In this document: in pieces, positions 24,717 through 34,138 of the stretch
How the letters are laid out: each line of letters begins with the position of its first letter
Numbering within the stretch: position 1 is the stretch's first letter
From: Paenibacillus fonticola DSM 21315
Lineage (GTDB): Bacteria; Bacillota; Bacilli; Paenibacillales; Paenibacillaceae
DNA: 64,000 bases
Direction of reading: 5' to 3'
Assembly (NCBI RefSeq): GCF_000381905.1
Contig: NZ_KB907255.1
Span: 130,612 to 194,611, forward strand
Program-made: the position numbers and the translations under genes
The notes under the pieces: generated by a model
The model's database searches: none
What the model was told of the DNA's origin: nothing
What the model saw: the letters and a program-made list of their open reading frames with translations, nothing else

Positions 24717-26521
24717 CTGCCGCGAACCCCCTCTCCCGTTGAAGACGGACCGTTCTCATCTCCTGCGCTGGCATTTCCGGAGGGCGAGAGTCTGATGTCG
24801 AACGTCCAATCGTAAGGCGTCATCAGATTGACGACTATCGAACGGCAGCCGGACGGATAGCTCGTATTATTCAGAGCTTTTGCCCAGTGCTCATGCTGAC
24901 CCCCCTCCAGTTCAATCCAGTCTGCGCCAACTGAACAGCGGATCCGGCCCGACTTCCAGAACTGGAACTCTTCCGTCTCGGTGAGCCGAACCAGCCCTTC
25001 TCCGCTCAATGTCCCTTCGGACCCGAAAATAAAACATACCTGAGTCATCATCCCTTCCGGCTCCAGGCATTTGACCCGCAGCCGCAGCCCGTTGTCCTCC
25101 TCCGTCAGCTCGGCTTCGACATGGTGCTGCTGCTGGTGGGTCACTTCCCGCAATTGATGGGGAAGCAAGTACCACGGGCTGACCGGACCGGAGGCCGACG
25201 GCGGCAATGCATCTTGGGGAACCGGACCGTAATAGCCTTTGAATTCGTCCCCGCTCAGCCTGTATCCGCGCGGCAGCTCCTCTAGCCGATTCATCTTTAC
25301 ATAGCCGGGCTCGAACGAAGAGGCCAGCTGAACCGCCAGCAAGCGGACCGCTCCATGCCGCAGGGACAGGAATGAACTCGTTTCCGTCATCACAGTCATG
25401 CTGGTGTCCCCGCTCCGCTGCCGGGCGACCGGCGCCCCGAAATCGAGGTGGAGCCGGCTGTGGTAAATTCTCCCGAAATGGCCGGCAGCCTCCATGTTCA
25501 TAAGATATTGCTCTCTCGGAAAATACCGGTTAAGGACAACGCGATATTGTTCAGGAAGAGGGACCGGCTGCACCTGCCGCTCACGCAGCTCCGGATAACG
25601 CAGGTAACCGATCATCGCATTGTTCGGCAGCCAGCCCGGATGAGTCAGCGCTTCACCCGCGGCGTCAGTAATGGCGGCAAACAACGGGTCCTTGTCCCGG
25701 CTTTCCATCAGCCTGCTGACCAGAAAATATCCCGCCATATCATGCTTCGCCCCAAAATCCTGCCGCCCGGAATAATCGGTCACGACCTCGCCGTCCGGAT
25801 GAATCAAATAAGCCATCATCCGCAAATTGCGGCGTACCGGCTCCAGAAGCTCGGGACGGTCCAGCAGCTCCGCAGTATAGAACATGACGATATCGCTGAC
25901 GCCGTTATAGATTCCGTTGCTGCGCTCCGTCCACTCCCCGTCCTCTGTGCAGTCTATCCCTTCCGCCAGCCAAGCTTCGGCTCTAGCCTTCAATTCCGGC
26001 TGTCCGGTCAGCTTGTACAAAAAACCAAGCGCGGCCGTAAGCACCCAGCGGTGATTCGGAGTATGGCATCCTCCCGTTAACAGGACGGGAATCGTCCGTT
26101 CCAGAAACAACCGGATACGCCCCGTAGCAGTGCGCAGCGGCTGCCAGCCTGAAGTGTGACTCTCCAGGAGCTCATACACCTGCGCAAGCCCCCCGACTAC
26201 AAATGCCGTATCCGGCGGCGAGTGCATATTGGTCCACCCGGGTGAAATCGACCCATCGGCATGCTGGAATTTCAGCAGAAATTCCGCTCCAAGCTCCAGT
26301 CTCTTCAGAAGCTCTCGATCTTGATAATAACGGGAATCCTCATTGATCAGCGCAGCCGCCCACAGCGCCATGACCATCGGTGTTCCGCCATGGCTGGCCC
26401 AGGCAATCCCGTTGACCGGATCAGCAACGCCGCCGTAATATCGGCTGCCTTCGTCCAGCACCTGACGGTCCAGACTCTCCAATACGGCCTGGTCATTCAG
26501 GGCAACCAGCTTTTCGTACAT
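24713..26521 (-). CDS. Predicted (alpha/alpha)-toroid protein of the pectin locus, unknown activity
   Basis: A 602-aa protein without a signal peptide. Residues ~30-310 have helix-pair repeats with aromatic and acidic patches (GGTPMVMALWAAALINEDSRYY, LKFQHADGSISPGWTNMHSPPD, NHRWVLTAALGFLYKLTG, IYNGVSDIVMFYTAELLDRPE) like a toroid glycosidase or lyase. The C-terminal ~280 residues look beta-rich, as in heparinase II/III-like or other toroid-plus-sandwich lyases. I cannot assign a family. It sits between a TIM-barrel isomerase and the GH105 gene, overlapping the latter by 4 nt, so it likely acts on the same intracellular sugar. Confidence 0.65.
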   Translation of the reverse strand: MYEKLVALNDQAVLESLDRQVLDEGSRYYGGVADPVNGIAWASHGGTPMVMALWAAALINEDSRYYQDRELLKRLELGAEFLLKFQHADGSISPGWTNMHSPPDTAFVVGGLAQVYELLESHTSGWQPLRTATGRIRLFLERTIPVLLTGGCHTPNHRWVLTAALGFLYKLTGQPELKARAEAWLAEGIDCTEDGEWTERSNGIYNGVSDIVMFYTAELLDRPELLEPVRRNLRMMAYLIHPDGEVVTDYSGRQDFGAKHDMAGYFLVSRLMESRDKDPLFAAITDAAGEALTHPGWLPNNAMIGYLRYPELRERQVQPVPLPEQYRVVLNRYFPREQYLMNMEAAGHFGRIYHSRLHLDFGAPVARQRSGDTSMTVMTETSSFLSLRHGAVRLLAVQLASSFEPGYVKMNRLEELPRGYRLSGDEFKGYYGPVPQDALPPSASGPVSPWYLLPHQLREVTHQQQHHVEAELTEEDNGLRLRVKCLEPEGMMTQVCFIFGSEGTLSGEGLVRLTETEEFQFWKSGRIRCSVGADWIELEGGQHEHWAKALNNTSYPSGCRSIVVNLMTPYDWTFDIRLSPSGNASAGDENGPSSTGEGVRGR

Positions 26522-26566
26522 GACTCATCATCTCGCTTTCCGCATCCTTACAACCCGCAAGGGATT

Positions 26567-27520
26567 TTAAGTGTTATAACGTTGTTCCAGTTTAGACAGC
26601 AGCAGCTGATGGCTTTCCTCGATTTCCTCCGGCAGGCAGGCGGCTTTAAGCTCATAGACCTTCACTGGCGCAGCCTCAATCATCGGAAGAAAACGGTCGA
26701 AATATTCCATATCGCAGCTGTGGACATACGGGCACCAGTGATCTGACAATTCGATCGTTTCGTGAATATGAACCCCGGCGATATGATCCTTGACCAGCTC
26801 CATATCCGCCGCATTATCGTACAGGCCCATCCGCTCCATCATCATGCCGTGGCCGAAATCGTACCATAGGCCGACGGGTGCACCCTTCAGCCGGTCGATG
26901 ATCGCTCTAGCCTCCCGCAGCGTCGGCATCTGGTAGCAACGGGACCGCGTTTCAATCCCGATCGCCACCTTCCAGCCCTTCGCTGCAATTCGTTCACAGG
27001 CCTCTTCCAGGCTGCAGGCGATCCTCTCCAAATAATGCCTGCTCAGCGACTCCCGCCGCTCCAGCATTTCTCCCCAACGCTGCTGGTAGGCTGACGAATC
27101 GGGACCGTACTGCTTGTAAAGAGATTTCAACTCCTCATCGATATTGTGCTGGAACGGTACCTCTCCCGGGTGTACAACAACCGCCCTCGCGCCATAACGA
27201 TCGGCATATTCCGCCGTTCGCACGAGCAGGTCGACCGCCCGTTTTCGCTTATCTTCATCATTAAAGCCTAGCAGCAGTGAATCTGTTCCATAATCAGGGT
27301 CATCAATATACGGAAAAGTATTATGCAGACTGGAGACGCCGATCTCGCCATGCTCGATCATGGGCTCGATTGTGGCCAGCATTTCCGGTGTTACATTGTA
27401 GTTCAGCTCTACCCATTGAAAGCCCAGGGATCGAATCTCTTCAATCATGTCCCGGCCCACTGTATGCCGCTTTATGTTCCAGCAGGTCGAGAAAGAGTAC
27501 TCCCCTTTTGACAACGCCAT
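26567..27520 (-). CDS. TIM-barrel sugar isomerase/epimerase family protein
   Basis: A 317-aa protein of the AP-endonuclease-2-like (xylose-isomerase-like) TIM barrel superfamily. Marks are the N-terminal FSTCWNIKRHT, VVVHPGEVPFQ with its metal-type His, the middle KVAIGIETRSRCYQMP with a Glu, GLWYDFGHGMMM with Asp and His, and GVHIHETIE. These form the usual four-ligand metal site. Family members isomerise or epimerise keto sugars or dehydrate inositols. Fourth gene of the pectin-oligosaccharide operon, counted from the solute-binding protein. Precise substrate unknown. Confidence 0.78.
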   Translation of the reverse strand: MALSKGEYSFSTCWNIKRHTVGRDMIEEIRSLGFQWVELNYNVTPEMLATIEPMIEHGEIGVSSLHNTFPYIDDPDYGTDSLLLGFNDEDKRKRAVDLLVRTAEYADRYGARAVVVHPGEVPFQHNIDEELKSLYKQYGPDSSAYQQRWGEMLERRESLSRHYLERIACSLEEACERIAAKGWKVAIGIETRSRCYQMPTLREARAIIDRLKGAPVGLWYDFGHGMMMERMGLYDNAADMELVKDHIAGVHIHETIELSDHWCPYVHSCDMEYFDRFLPMIEAAPVKVYELKAACLPEEIEESHQLLLSKLEQRYNT

Positions 27521-27622
27521 GCTCCATCACGTCCCTCCATCAGATCAGATAAAATTGAACCTGAAGCTGCCCCCAGGCCATAATTGGTTCAGCTCGCTTG
27601 CCCGATTCAAAATAGATAATAA

Positions 27623-28495
27623 CTATCCCTTAACCGCACCGATCATCACGCCGTTGACAAAATACCGCTGCAGCCATGGGTACACAAGTAAAATGGGCAC
27701 TGTTGCAAACATAACGCTGGCCGCCTTCAGGCTCTCCGGCTGCAGGACATTCATGACTGCCCCTTCCATCTGCATAAGCTCGGTAATCATGTTATTCTGA
27801 ATCATCTGGTATAACTTAAGCTGCATCGGGTACAATTCGGGACTCGTAATGTACAGAAGCGTATCGGTAAAGCCGTTCCACCGGCCCACGGCATAAAATA
27901 GACTAAGCGTGGCAATAACCGGGAGGGACAGCGGCAGGACAATACTAAGCAGCGTACGGAAATGGGAGCTGCCATCCAGCTCAGCCGACTCTGAAAGACT
28001 ATCCGGTATGTTGTTGAAAAACGAGTTCAGGATGATCAAATAGAACGGATTGATCAGCCCGGGCAAAATCAGGGCCCACATCGTATCCAGCAAATGCAGG
28101 TTGCGCACGAGAATATACTCCGGAATAATACCGCCGCTGAAAAACATGGTGATCACAATGATAAACATAAAGCCCTGACGGCCCTTAAGTTTTTTCTGTG
28201 TCAACGGATAGGCTGCAGCAACGGTCATGAGCATGCACAGTACAGTATGAGTAACGGTCAGCAGCACCGTGAACCCTAGCGCCCGGATCATCGACGAGTC
28301 GCTAAAAACCTGCTTATATGCTTCAAAGTTCAGTCCAACCGGGATAAGGCTTACCTCGCCGGACATAATCGGACGGCTGGAGCTGAGCGATATGGCTAGG
28401 ATATGAAGAAACGGGGCCAGACAGATCAGGACGACGACCCCGAGGAATGTCGCGTTTAGGATATCAAATACCCTGCCGGAAATTTGCGCTCTCAT
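27623..28495 (-). CDS. Sugar ABC transporter permease, LplC/YtcP type
   Basis: A 290-aa membrane protein with six TM segments and the EAA loop AELDGSSHFRTLLSIVLPLSLPVIATL that docks the ATPase. The CUT1 subfamily C-terminus LVYPWLQRYFVNGVMIGAVKG is typical of LplC/YtcP. With the neighbouring LplB-type permease and binding lipoprotein it imports oligosaccharides, probably unsaturated (rhamno)galacturonides from context. As usual for this group no ATPase is in the operon; a shared MsmX-type ATPase elsewhere would drive it. RBS GGAGTG upstream of 28495. Confidence 0.9.
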   Translation of the reverse strand: MRAQISGRVFDILNATFLGVVVLICLAPFLHILAISLSSSRPIMSGEVSLIPVGLNFEAYKQVFSDSSMIRALGFTVLLTVTHTVLCMLMTVAAAYPLTQKKLKGRQGFMFIIVITMFFSGGIIPEYILVRNLHLLDTMWALILPGLINPFYLIILNSFFNNIPDSLSESAELDGSSHFRTLLSIVLPLSLPVIATLSLFYAVGRWNGFTDTLLYITSPELYPMQLKLYQMIQNNMITELMQMEGAVMNVLQPESLKAASVMFATVPILLVYPWLQRYFVNGVMIGAVKG

Positions 28496-28528
28496 CGTGA
28501 TTCACTCCTTATTCGGAAAGGTATCAAG

Positions 28529-29431
28529 CTATAAAATGCCTTCGCCGGCAAGCTTCTTCGAGGCGTAGTTGGCCCCGAGCACAAATATGAGCCCTACCAC
28601 CGCCTGAAACAGACCAACAACGGTCGCCAGCGTATATTGGCCCGATTCGAGGCCAATCCGGTATACAAACGTACTCAGCACGTCGGAATAATCTCTTACC
28701 ATCGTGTTCCCGATAATGTATGGGCGCTCAAAGCCGATCGAAATCATATGGCCCAGATTAATGATTAGCAGCGTCACGATCGTAGGCTTGATGCCGGGGA
28801 GTGTGATGTGCCATATTCGTCTCATCCGGGTAGCTCCATCCACTTCGGCTGCTTCAAACAGTTCCTTGTTTATGCCCGTCAGCGCCGCCAAGTAAATGAT
28901 CGTTCCCCAGCCAGCGCTTTGCCAGACTCCGACGGCCAAATAAGTGATGAGCCAGGTGTTTTTGTCAGTGAGGAACGGAATTTCCTGAAATCCCATGGCG
29001 GTGATAACGTTATTGATCATTCCGGACTGAGTGCCGAACACCTGATACACAATACCGCCAATGATAACCCAAGAGATAAAATGAGGAATATAGAGTATGG
29101 TCTGCGACAGCTTCCTGAACCAGGCGCTTCTTAACTCATATAACATAATCGCTAAAATCAGCGGTGCCGGGAAAGAAACGAGCAGATCAAGAAAATTCAA
29201 CATCAGTGTGTTACGCAAGGTTTTATAAAAATCTTTCATCCCGAATACTTCACGGAAAGCTTCGAGGCCAATCCACTTACTGCCGTTAATGCCTTGAAAA
29301 AAGTTGAAATCCTTAAACGCAATCTGAATGCCGTACATCGGTCCGTACCTGAAAATGAAAAAATAAGTTATGGGCAGGAGCAATAGCGCATATAGCTGCC
29401 AATACCTCCCAAGATATCGGGTAAATTTCAC
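28529..29431 (-). CDS. Sugar ABC transporter permease, LplB/YteP type
   Basis: A 300-aa permease with six TM segments. The N-terminus KFTRYLGRYWQLYALLLLPI and YGPMYGIQIAFKDFN are hallmarks of LplB/YteP, and EAAEVDGATRMRRIWHITLPG is the EAA loop. I place the start at GTG 29431, eight bases behind GAGGAGG. An upstream ATG at 29452 and a longer frame to 29539 lack a good ribosome site and would add a poorly conserved N-terminus. Forms the importer with the downstream permease and upstream lipoprotein. Confidence 0.88.
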   Translation of the reverse strand: MKFTRYLGRYWQLYALLLLPITYFFIFRYGPMYGIQIAFKDFNFFQGINGSKWIGLEAFREVFGMKDFYKTLRNTLMLNFLDLLVSFPAPLILAIMLYELRSAWFRKLSQTILYIPHFISWVIIGGIVYQVFGTQSGMINNVITAMGFQEIPFLTDKNTWLITYLAVGVWQSAGWGTIIYLAALTGINKELFEAAEVDGATRMRRIWHITLPGIKPTIVTLLIINLGHMISIGFERPYIIGNTMVRDYSDVLSTFVYRIGLESGQYTLATVVGLFQAVVGLIFVLGANYASKKLAGEGIL

Positions 29432-29555
29432 GGGCTCTGCCTCCTCTGTCATCAGGCGCAGAAGAAAGGATCGAAGGGCAGATTCACCGCTTTGCCCTAC
29501 TATTACTAGCCCTTCAATCCTTCGCTGCGACCCTGGCAAATTACTTTGCCTTAAA

Positions 29556-31178
29556 TCACTTCGCTTTCATCTCGTTGTACACTTTAATTCGCTCATCCAG
29601 AATGGCTTGACCGCCGCTTGTCATATAGTCGTTCATCGCCCCCTCGAATACCGTGTCGAATTGCTCTGGCTTAGCTGTAGTTGTCTTCACAATGAACTCA
29701 TGAAACTTGTCGAGCAGCGTTGTTCCGTATTTGGTCTGCGCTTCAATCGGCTTGTCCATTAACACCGGCGGAATCGTGTCCGTGTTGGAAACTTTCATTG
29801 CTGCACGAACTTCATCCTGGTATTTAGGCGGAAATTGGAGCGCTCTGGCTTCCCTGTTCTTCTCTGGGCTGCCAAGCTGCTGACCGTTGGTAATGATGGT
29901 CATATCTCCGGCGTTGTACATGCGATTTTTAGCTTCTTCGCTTGGGTTCTCCAGGGCCAGTGGAATGCCGTCCTTCAACGTATAGTTCTCGCCCTCGATA
30001 CCGTTCTGCATATTGAAGAGCACATCTCCCGATGCCATCCAGTCCAGGTACTTCAAGGCTTCCACCGCGCGTTCGCTCGATTTCGGAATCATAATGTACA
30101 GGCCGATCGGCGCATATTCCGGCTTCGGATGCTCGCCCTTTTCGTTGGTGTATACATCGACGGCAATCAGTTCAGCTCCATCCACATTGGCCTGCAGTGT
30201 CTCATAAGAGCCGTCCTGATAATAAATATTGATATCATCTTCACTGAAAAATCCGATTTTACCGGTAGATATGTCCTCTACCAGCTTATTTTTATCTTTG
30301 TCCAATCCAAAATCGATGCTCATCAGTTTTTCGTTATACAGCTTGTTCATGAACTGCAGCGCATCCTTAAAGCCCGGAAGCAGTACGGGGTAATCCCGGG
30401 AGCCGATCTGCTGGGTGAGGGTATACTTCTCCTCCTCCGTCGTCTCTTTTATAAATGACCAGATTAGCGGCTCGTATTGAGCTGGTGCAATCGTCATGCC
30501 CAGTGGAATCACCTTGCCGCCGGTTTCGCCTGGGTCTTTCTCTTTAAAGGCTTTAAGGGCGGTATAAAGCTCATCTGTCGTTTCTGGCACGGGCAAGCTC
30601 AGCTTATCCAGCCAATCCTTACGGATAAAGGAGGAGTATTTCCCTATGTTGGCCCGTTTGGCCGGAATGGCATACTGCTTTCCTTCCAATTTGCCATAGT
30701 TCAGTACATCTTCACCGAGAAACGATTTCAAGTTAGGAGCATGCTCGTCGACCAGACCGGATAGATCGGTCAGCCCCCCTTGCATGGCATAGCGGTAAAA
30801 TGTGCTTGAGTCATAAGTGAACACGATATCCGGCACGTCGCCGCCGCTGGCCATCAGCACATTCAGCTTCTCAACTTCCTCGGACCGCGGTACAGGCACG
30901 TATTTCATCTTTATATTGTTGGGAGTACCGAAGTTGTCCTGAACCCACCTTGTCCAGTAATTATCCGATATCGTGTAGCCGGAAGGTGAATTGCCCCGAT
31001 CGAATACTTCAACGGAAAGAACAACCTGATTGCTTGTTCCTGCCTTCCCAGATGCTCCGGTACTCTTCTGTTCGGACTTTGAAGAACAAGCAGCCAATAG
31101 CAAGCTGCTGATCAACAACATTACCAACATGAGGCGGACCGATTTCATTCTTGTTTCTTTTTTCCTGTTCCTTATCAT
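29556..31178 (-). CDS. Oligosaccharide-binding lipoprotein, LplA/YtcQ type
   Basis: A 540-aa extracellular solute-binding protein (SBP family 1). The basic start (MIRNRKKETRMKSVR) is followed by a hydrophobic core and the lipobox LLAAC. The mature domain has SVEVFDRGNSP, VLMASGGDVPDIVFTYDSS and ALKYLDWMASGD, typical of the LplA group. The start at 31178 has AAGGGG nine bases upstream. First gene of the operon LplA-LplB-LplC-isomerase-toroid-GH105. A perfect cre site lies ~65 bp upstream, so the operon should be repressed by preferred sugars. It captures oligosaccharides for import. Confidence 0.9.
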   Translation of the reverse strand: MIRNRKKETRMKSVRLMLVMLLISSLLLAACSSKSEQKSTGASGKAGTSNQVVLSVEVFDRGNSPSGYTISDNYWTRWVQDNFGTPNNIKMKYVPVPRSEEVEKLNVLMASGGDVPDIVFTYDSSTFYRYAMQGGLTDLSGLVDEHAPNLKSFLGEDVLNYGKLEGKQYAIPAKRANIGKYSSFIRKDWLDKLSLPVPETTDELYTALKAFKEKDPGETGGKVIPLGMTIAPAQYEPLIWSFIKETTEEEKYTLTQQIGSRDYPVLLPGFKDALQFMNKLYNEKLMSIDFGLDKDKNKLVEDISTGKIGFFSEDDINIYYQDGSYETLQANVDGAELIAVDVYTNEKGEHPKPEYAPIGLYIMIPKSSERAVEALKYLDWMASGDVLFNMQNGIEGENYTLKDGIPLALENPSEEAKNRMYNAGDMTIITNGQQLGSPEKNREARALQFPPKYQDEVRAAMKVSNTDTIPPVLMDKPIEAQTKYGTTLLDKFHEFIVKTTTAKPEQFDTVFEGAMNDYMTSGGQAILDERIKVYNEMKAK

Positions 31179-31241
31179 TCGTTTCAACCCCTTCTAATTT
31201 CGTAAATTGATTTCGGCATAAACAAAACCATTTCACACCTG

Positions 31242-31257
31242 ATGTTTGCGCTTACAT
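31242..31257 (-). promoter_or_regulatory. cre site upstream of the pectin-oligosaccharide operon
   Basis: Minus strand ATGTAAGCGCAAACAT matches WTGNAANCGNWWNCAW at every fixed position. It sits between the AraC-regulator terminator and the solute-binding-protein gene. Confidence 0.65.
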
Positions 31258-31423
31258 TTGAAGAAGCTCTGTCCATGCCGGAATGCCCAAAGTATGACAC
31301 GACCTCGTAAAGCCAGGCAATAAACCAGTTTCAAAAGGATAAACCGCTGGAGGGAACCGCCGGACAACCTATGATCTTCCCTTTAACCAACCGTTTTCTT
31401 GCAATAAACCTTTTTCAAATTTT

Positions 31424-31457
31424 AAAAAAACCGGACAGTATTTTTAACTGTCCGGCT
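31424..31457 (-). terminator. Terminator of the membrane AraC regulator
   Basis: Minus strand CCGGACAG-TTAAAAATA-CTGTCCGG followed by seven T and more A/T, directly after the stop codon. Confidence 0.85.
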
Positions 31458-31460
31458 TCT

Positions 31461-33728
31461 TTATGATATTGTCATGTCTCTCTGCGGCTTGATTTTTAAT
31501 TTCCGGTAATCTCCTGGAGTGACTCCAACCTCCCGTTTAAACGTCCGGCCGAAGGTGATGGAGTTCGCATAGCCAACCTGCAGGGCAATATTTTGCACGG
31601 TTTCGCCGGTTTCTACGAGCAGTTGCTCCGCTTTGGCCATTCGCAGTTGCACCAGAAAATCAACAAATTTCATATTAAATTCTTCCTTGAACAAATAACT
31701 TGCATACTTTCCCGAAATATCAAAACGATCGCTTAAATGCTTTAATGACAAATCCGGATCGGCGAAATTCTCCTCAATATAAGCCTTCATTTCTAATATC
31801 ATCGCACGATGGTTTTTAGTTTCACTGATCGCCACATAGGTACGGTAAATTTCCGAGAGCTCCTCCATAAACAGTAACCGAAGCTGCTCCAACGATTCAG
31901 TGTTCTCTACTTCCATCCGCCACCGTCCGGCCTGCTCCTCTCTGAAGGACTCGAGCAGGCGCTCGGACAGCTCTCCAAGCTCTCTCGCCAGCATCTCCAT
32001 CATCGTCTGCAGCAGGAGCCGAATATCCTCATCCTTCAGGCCGTCAGCCTCCATCGCCTCGAATATCCGCTCCAAATGACTGCGCCATTCCTCGTTGGAA
32101 AGCCGGAACTGCTTCACGAAATGGGCGATGCCCTGCAAATGACTGTACGTTAGCCGGCTGCCATTGTCCGGCATGTCCTCACTCATAATAACGGCTTCCT
32201 TGCCGAGTGACATTTTATGCTGGAGCGCCCGGGCTGCCATCTGATAGGAAGCGGCCAACTCCTCCCAGGAAGCAGAGCAGGGCCCTACGCCAACCATCAG
32301 GGACATGCCTAAATGCTCACGTGTCCAGAGAATGCCTCTGTCCGCAAATTTGCGAATGATGTCATTCTCCTTCCCCTTCTCCGAATGTAACGCAAAGATC
32401 ATCCCCATCCGATTGACCTCTGTCCACTCCCCCCATCCGTGCAAGCCCTCCTCCCGGGCAATTTCCTGCAGCACGTTCGTTAGTGCAAACTTCAGTGTAC
32501 TTTGATCCATCACGGAGAAATGGTTCTGAAAATCGGAGAAGTCCAGAATTTCTACCACGATCACGATATACCTTCCGCCAAGCACCTCATCGGGCAGCGG
32601 CTTAAGCTCCCGCAGCCTTTCATTCACCTTCCCAAGCCGTTCGCCCTGGATAATGTCAATAAACAGCTGCCTTCTTGCTATCAGCATATTCTCATGCTGC
32701 CGTTTCTCATAGTCCGAGGTTTGCTGGATCAGGTTCTCAAGAGCCCGGTCAATCAGCAGCAGTTCATCGGCTTTGGGGACGCTGAGATTATCCATCCGGT
32801 CGCGAATCGATTCGATCCGGTTCATCATGACCCGAATCGGTTTATAGTTTCGTTTAGTAATATACAATATATAAGCAATTGCCCCCAGCACCGTGACTAA
32901 TCCGAGCACAATCCAAATGTACGAAACGACGGATACCCAGACGAACAGCTGACCTGCCGAAATCCCGCTTTCAAATGTCCAGCCGGTTAGCGTGGATGTT
33001 ATACGGTTCAGAACTTTATCCCTCGCCTCATCCGCTTTCGCATCACTGCCGTAATCACTGGACGAAAATACAATATTTCCGCTTTTGTCGAGTATATTCA
33101 TAAACGATAAGTCATCGCCAATCATATTACGGATCCTCTGCTCCAAAGCGTACATATTGACGTTGATGACGACAAAGCCCTGGGTTCCAAAAGGAAGCGG
33201 CGCCCTTTTATACATGGACATAACCCGTCTTATCTTATCCGTTTTCATTTCATGATACGTTCTGATCCCGGACCAGCCCTGATATTCAGGCTGTTCAAGC
33301 ACCTGCTCGATAAATGCCTGATCGGCGAAATCGCTCCATTCCACTACCCCGCTCGTAGTCAGCGCCTGCCTGCTGTTACTCCTATAGACGTAGATGGAAT
33401 CGATCAGCTCATCCCTGGAGATCAGTGTCCTCAAACTGCCGACCACCCCATATACCGTTTCTCGTTTCCCCCTGTCGAATCCCAAATGCAGTAACGATTC
33501 ATAGCGTTCATTGTGTTCCACTTCTTCTAATACGTTCATCTCGATTTCTTTTAATGACAGCTCTACCGTGTTCATAATATATTCAGTTGAAATCCGGTCG
33601 GCCTTCACTGTCTCCTTTTGCGAGATTTCATTTACTATGATGAAAGACAAAAAGACGAGGATCGTAATCGTAATCAAAAAAATAGGGAAATAGGAAAGCA
33701 GCATACGGCGGTACCAATTGTTTTTCAA
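31461..33728 (-). CDS. Membrane-anchored AraC regulator with extracellular sensor (YesS/YtdP-like)
   Basis: A 755-aa one-component regulator. TM1 (MLLSYFPIFLITITILVFLSFI, residues ~8-30) and TM2 (WIVLGLVTVLGAIAYILYI) enclose a ~240-aa extracellular, probably dCache-type, sensor. A HAMP-like coil, a ~350-aa cytoplasmic middle part and a C-terminal AraC double HTH follow (LKHLSDRFDISGKYASYLFKE, IALQVGYANSITFGRTFKRE). I prefer TTG at 33728, nine bases behind AAAGGAG, over the upstream codon at 33782. Directly upstream of the lipoprotein operon and co-directional; by analogy to YesS and YtdP it probably activates it when pectin oligosaccharides are outside. Confidence 0.85.
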   Translation of the reverse strand: MKNNWYRRMLLSYFPIFLITITILVFLSFIIVNEISQKETVKADRISTEYIMNTVELSLKEIEMNVLEEVEHNERYESLLHLGFDRGKRETVYGVVGSLRTLISRDELIDSIYVYRSNSRQALTTSGVVEWSDFADQAFIEQVLEQPEYQGWSGIRTYHEMKTDKIRRVMSMYKRAPLPFGTQGFVVINVNMYALEQRIRNMIGDDLSFMNILDKSGNIVFSSSDYGSDAKADEARDKVLNRITSTLTGWTFESGISAGQLFVWVSVVSYIWIVLGLVTVLGAIAYILYITKRNYKPIRVMMNRIESIRDRMDNLSVPKADELLLIDRALENLIQQTSDYEKRQHENMLIARRQLFIDIIQGERLGKVNERLRELKPLPDEVLGGRYIVIVVEILDFSDFQNHFSVMDQSTLKFALTNVLQEIAREEGLHGWGEWTEVNRMGMIFALHSEKGKENDIIRKFADRGILWTREHLGMSLMVGVGPCSASWEELAASYQMAARALQHKMSLGKEAVIMSEDMPDNGSRLTYSHLQGIAHFVKQFRLSNEEWRSHLERIFEAMEADGLKDEDIRLLLQTMMEMLARELGELSERLLESFREEQAGRWRMEVENTESLEQLRLLFMEELSEIYRTYVAISETKNHRAMILEMKAYIEENFADPDLSLKHLSDRFDISGKYASYLFKEEFNMKFVDFLVQLRMAKAEQLLVETGETVQNIALQVGYANSITFGRTFKREVGVTPGDYRKLKIKPQRDMTIS

Positions 33729-33782
33729 GGTCAACCACTCCTTTAATTTGTACACTCTGTCAGAAGAGAACAAAGCCGCCAT

Positions 33783-34138
33783 TCCAGTAAGCGCTTTCTT
33801 TATTGTGTATTAAATTTATACATTTATAGGAATTGCATAAATTATCGAAGACGTTCTTCTTAATTGTATAAGTTAACCCAGGAAGGTTCAAATAGAAAAT
33901 ACTTAAAGCGAATTAGCAGATTCGCCTTGTCTTTGCCCTTAGGGCAAGGTGTTTCCCGCTAAAGATTTAGTCGTAGCCATCACATCGGAATTTATCATGA
34001 ACCCCCATGACCGATGGCTACTCATTAAAGAGAGGATTATCCCCGCTTTGCTAGATTAAAGCTATTATTGTTAAAGCTGATAAAAATGAGGGTAGCGGAC
34101 AGATGGATTCACAGCTACAGAGCATAGACTTGGAGAAA
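33783..34138. other. Intergenic region between two AraC regulator genes
   Basis: About 355 bp without a gene. It includes a GCCCTTAGGGC-centred palindrome near 33938-33956 and a CATCGG/CCGATG hairpin near 33981-34018. Neither has a T run, so they are not clear terminators. The left, AT-rich part should hold the promoter of the membrane regulator. Confidence 0.4.

Noticed and set aside
33938..33956. GCCCTTAGGGC palindrome as a terminator
   Set aside because: No T run on either side, and it is ~180 bp from the nearest gene end; function not supported.
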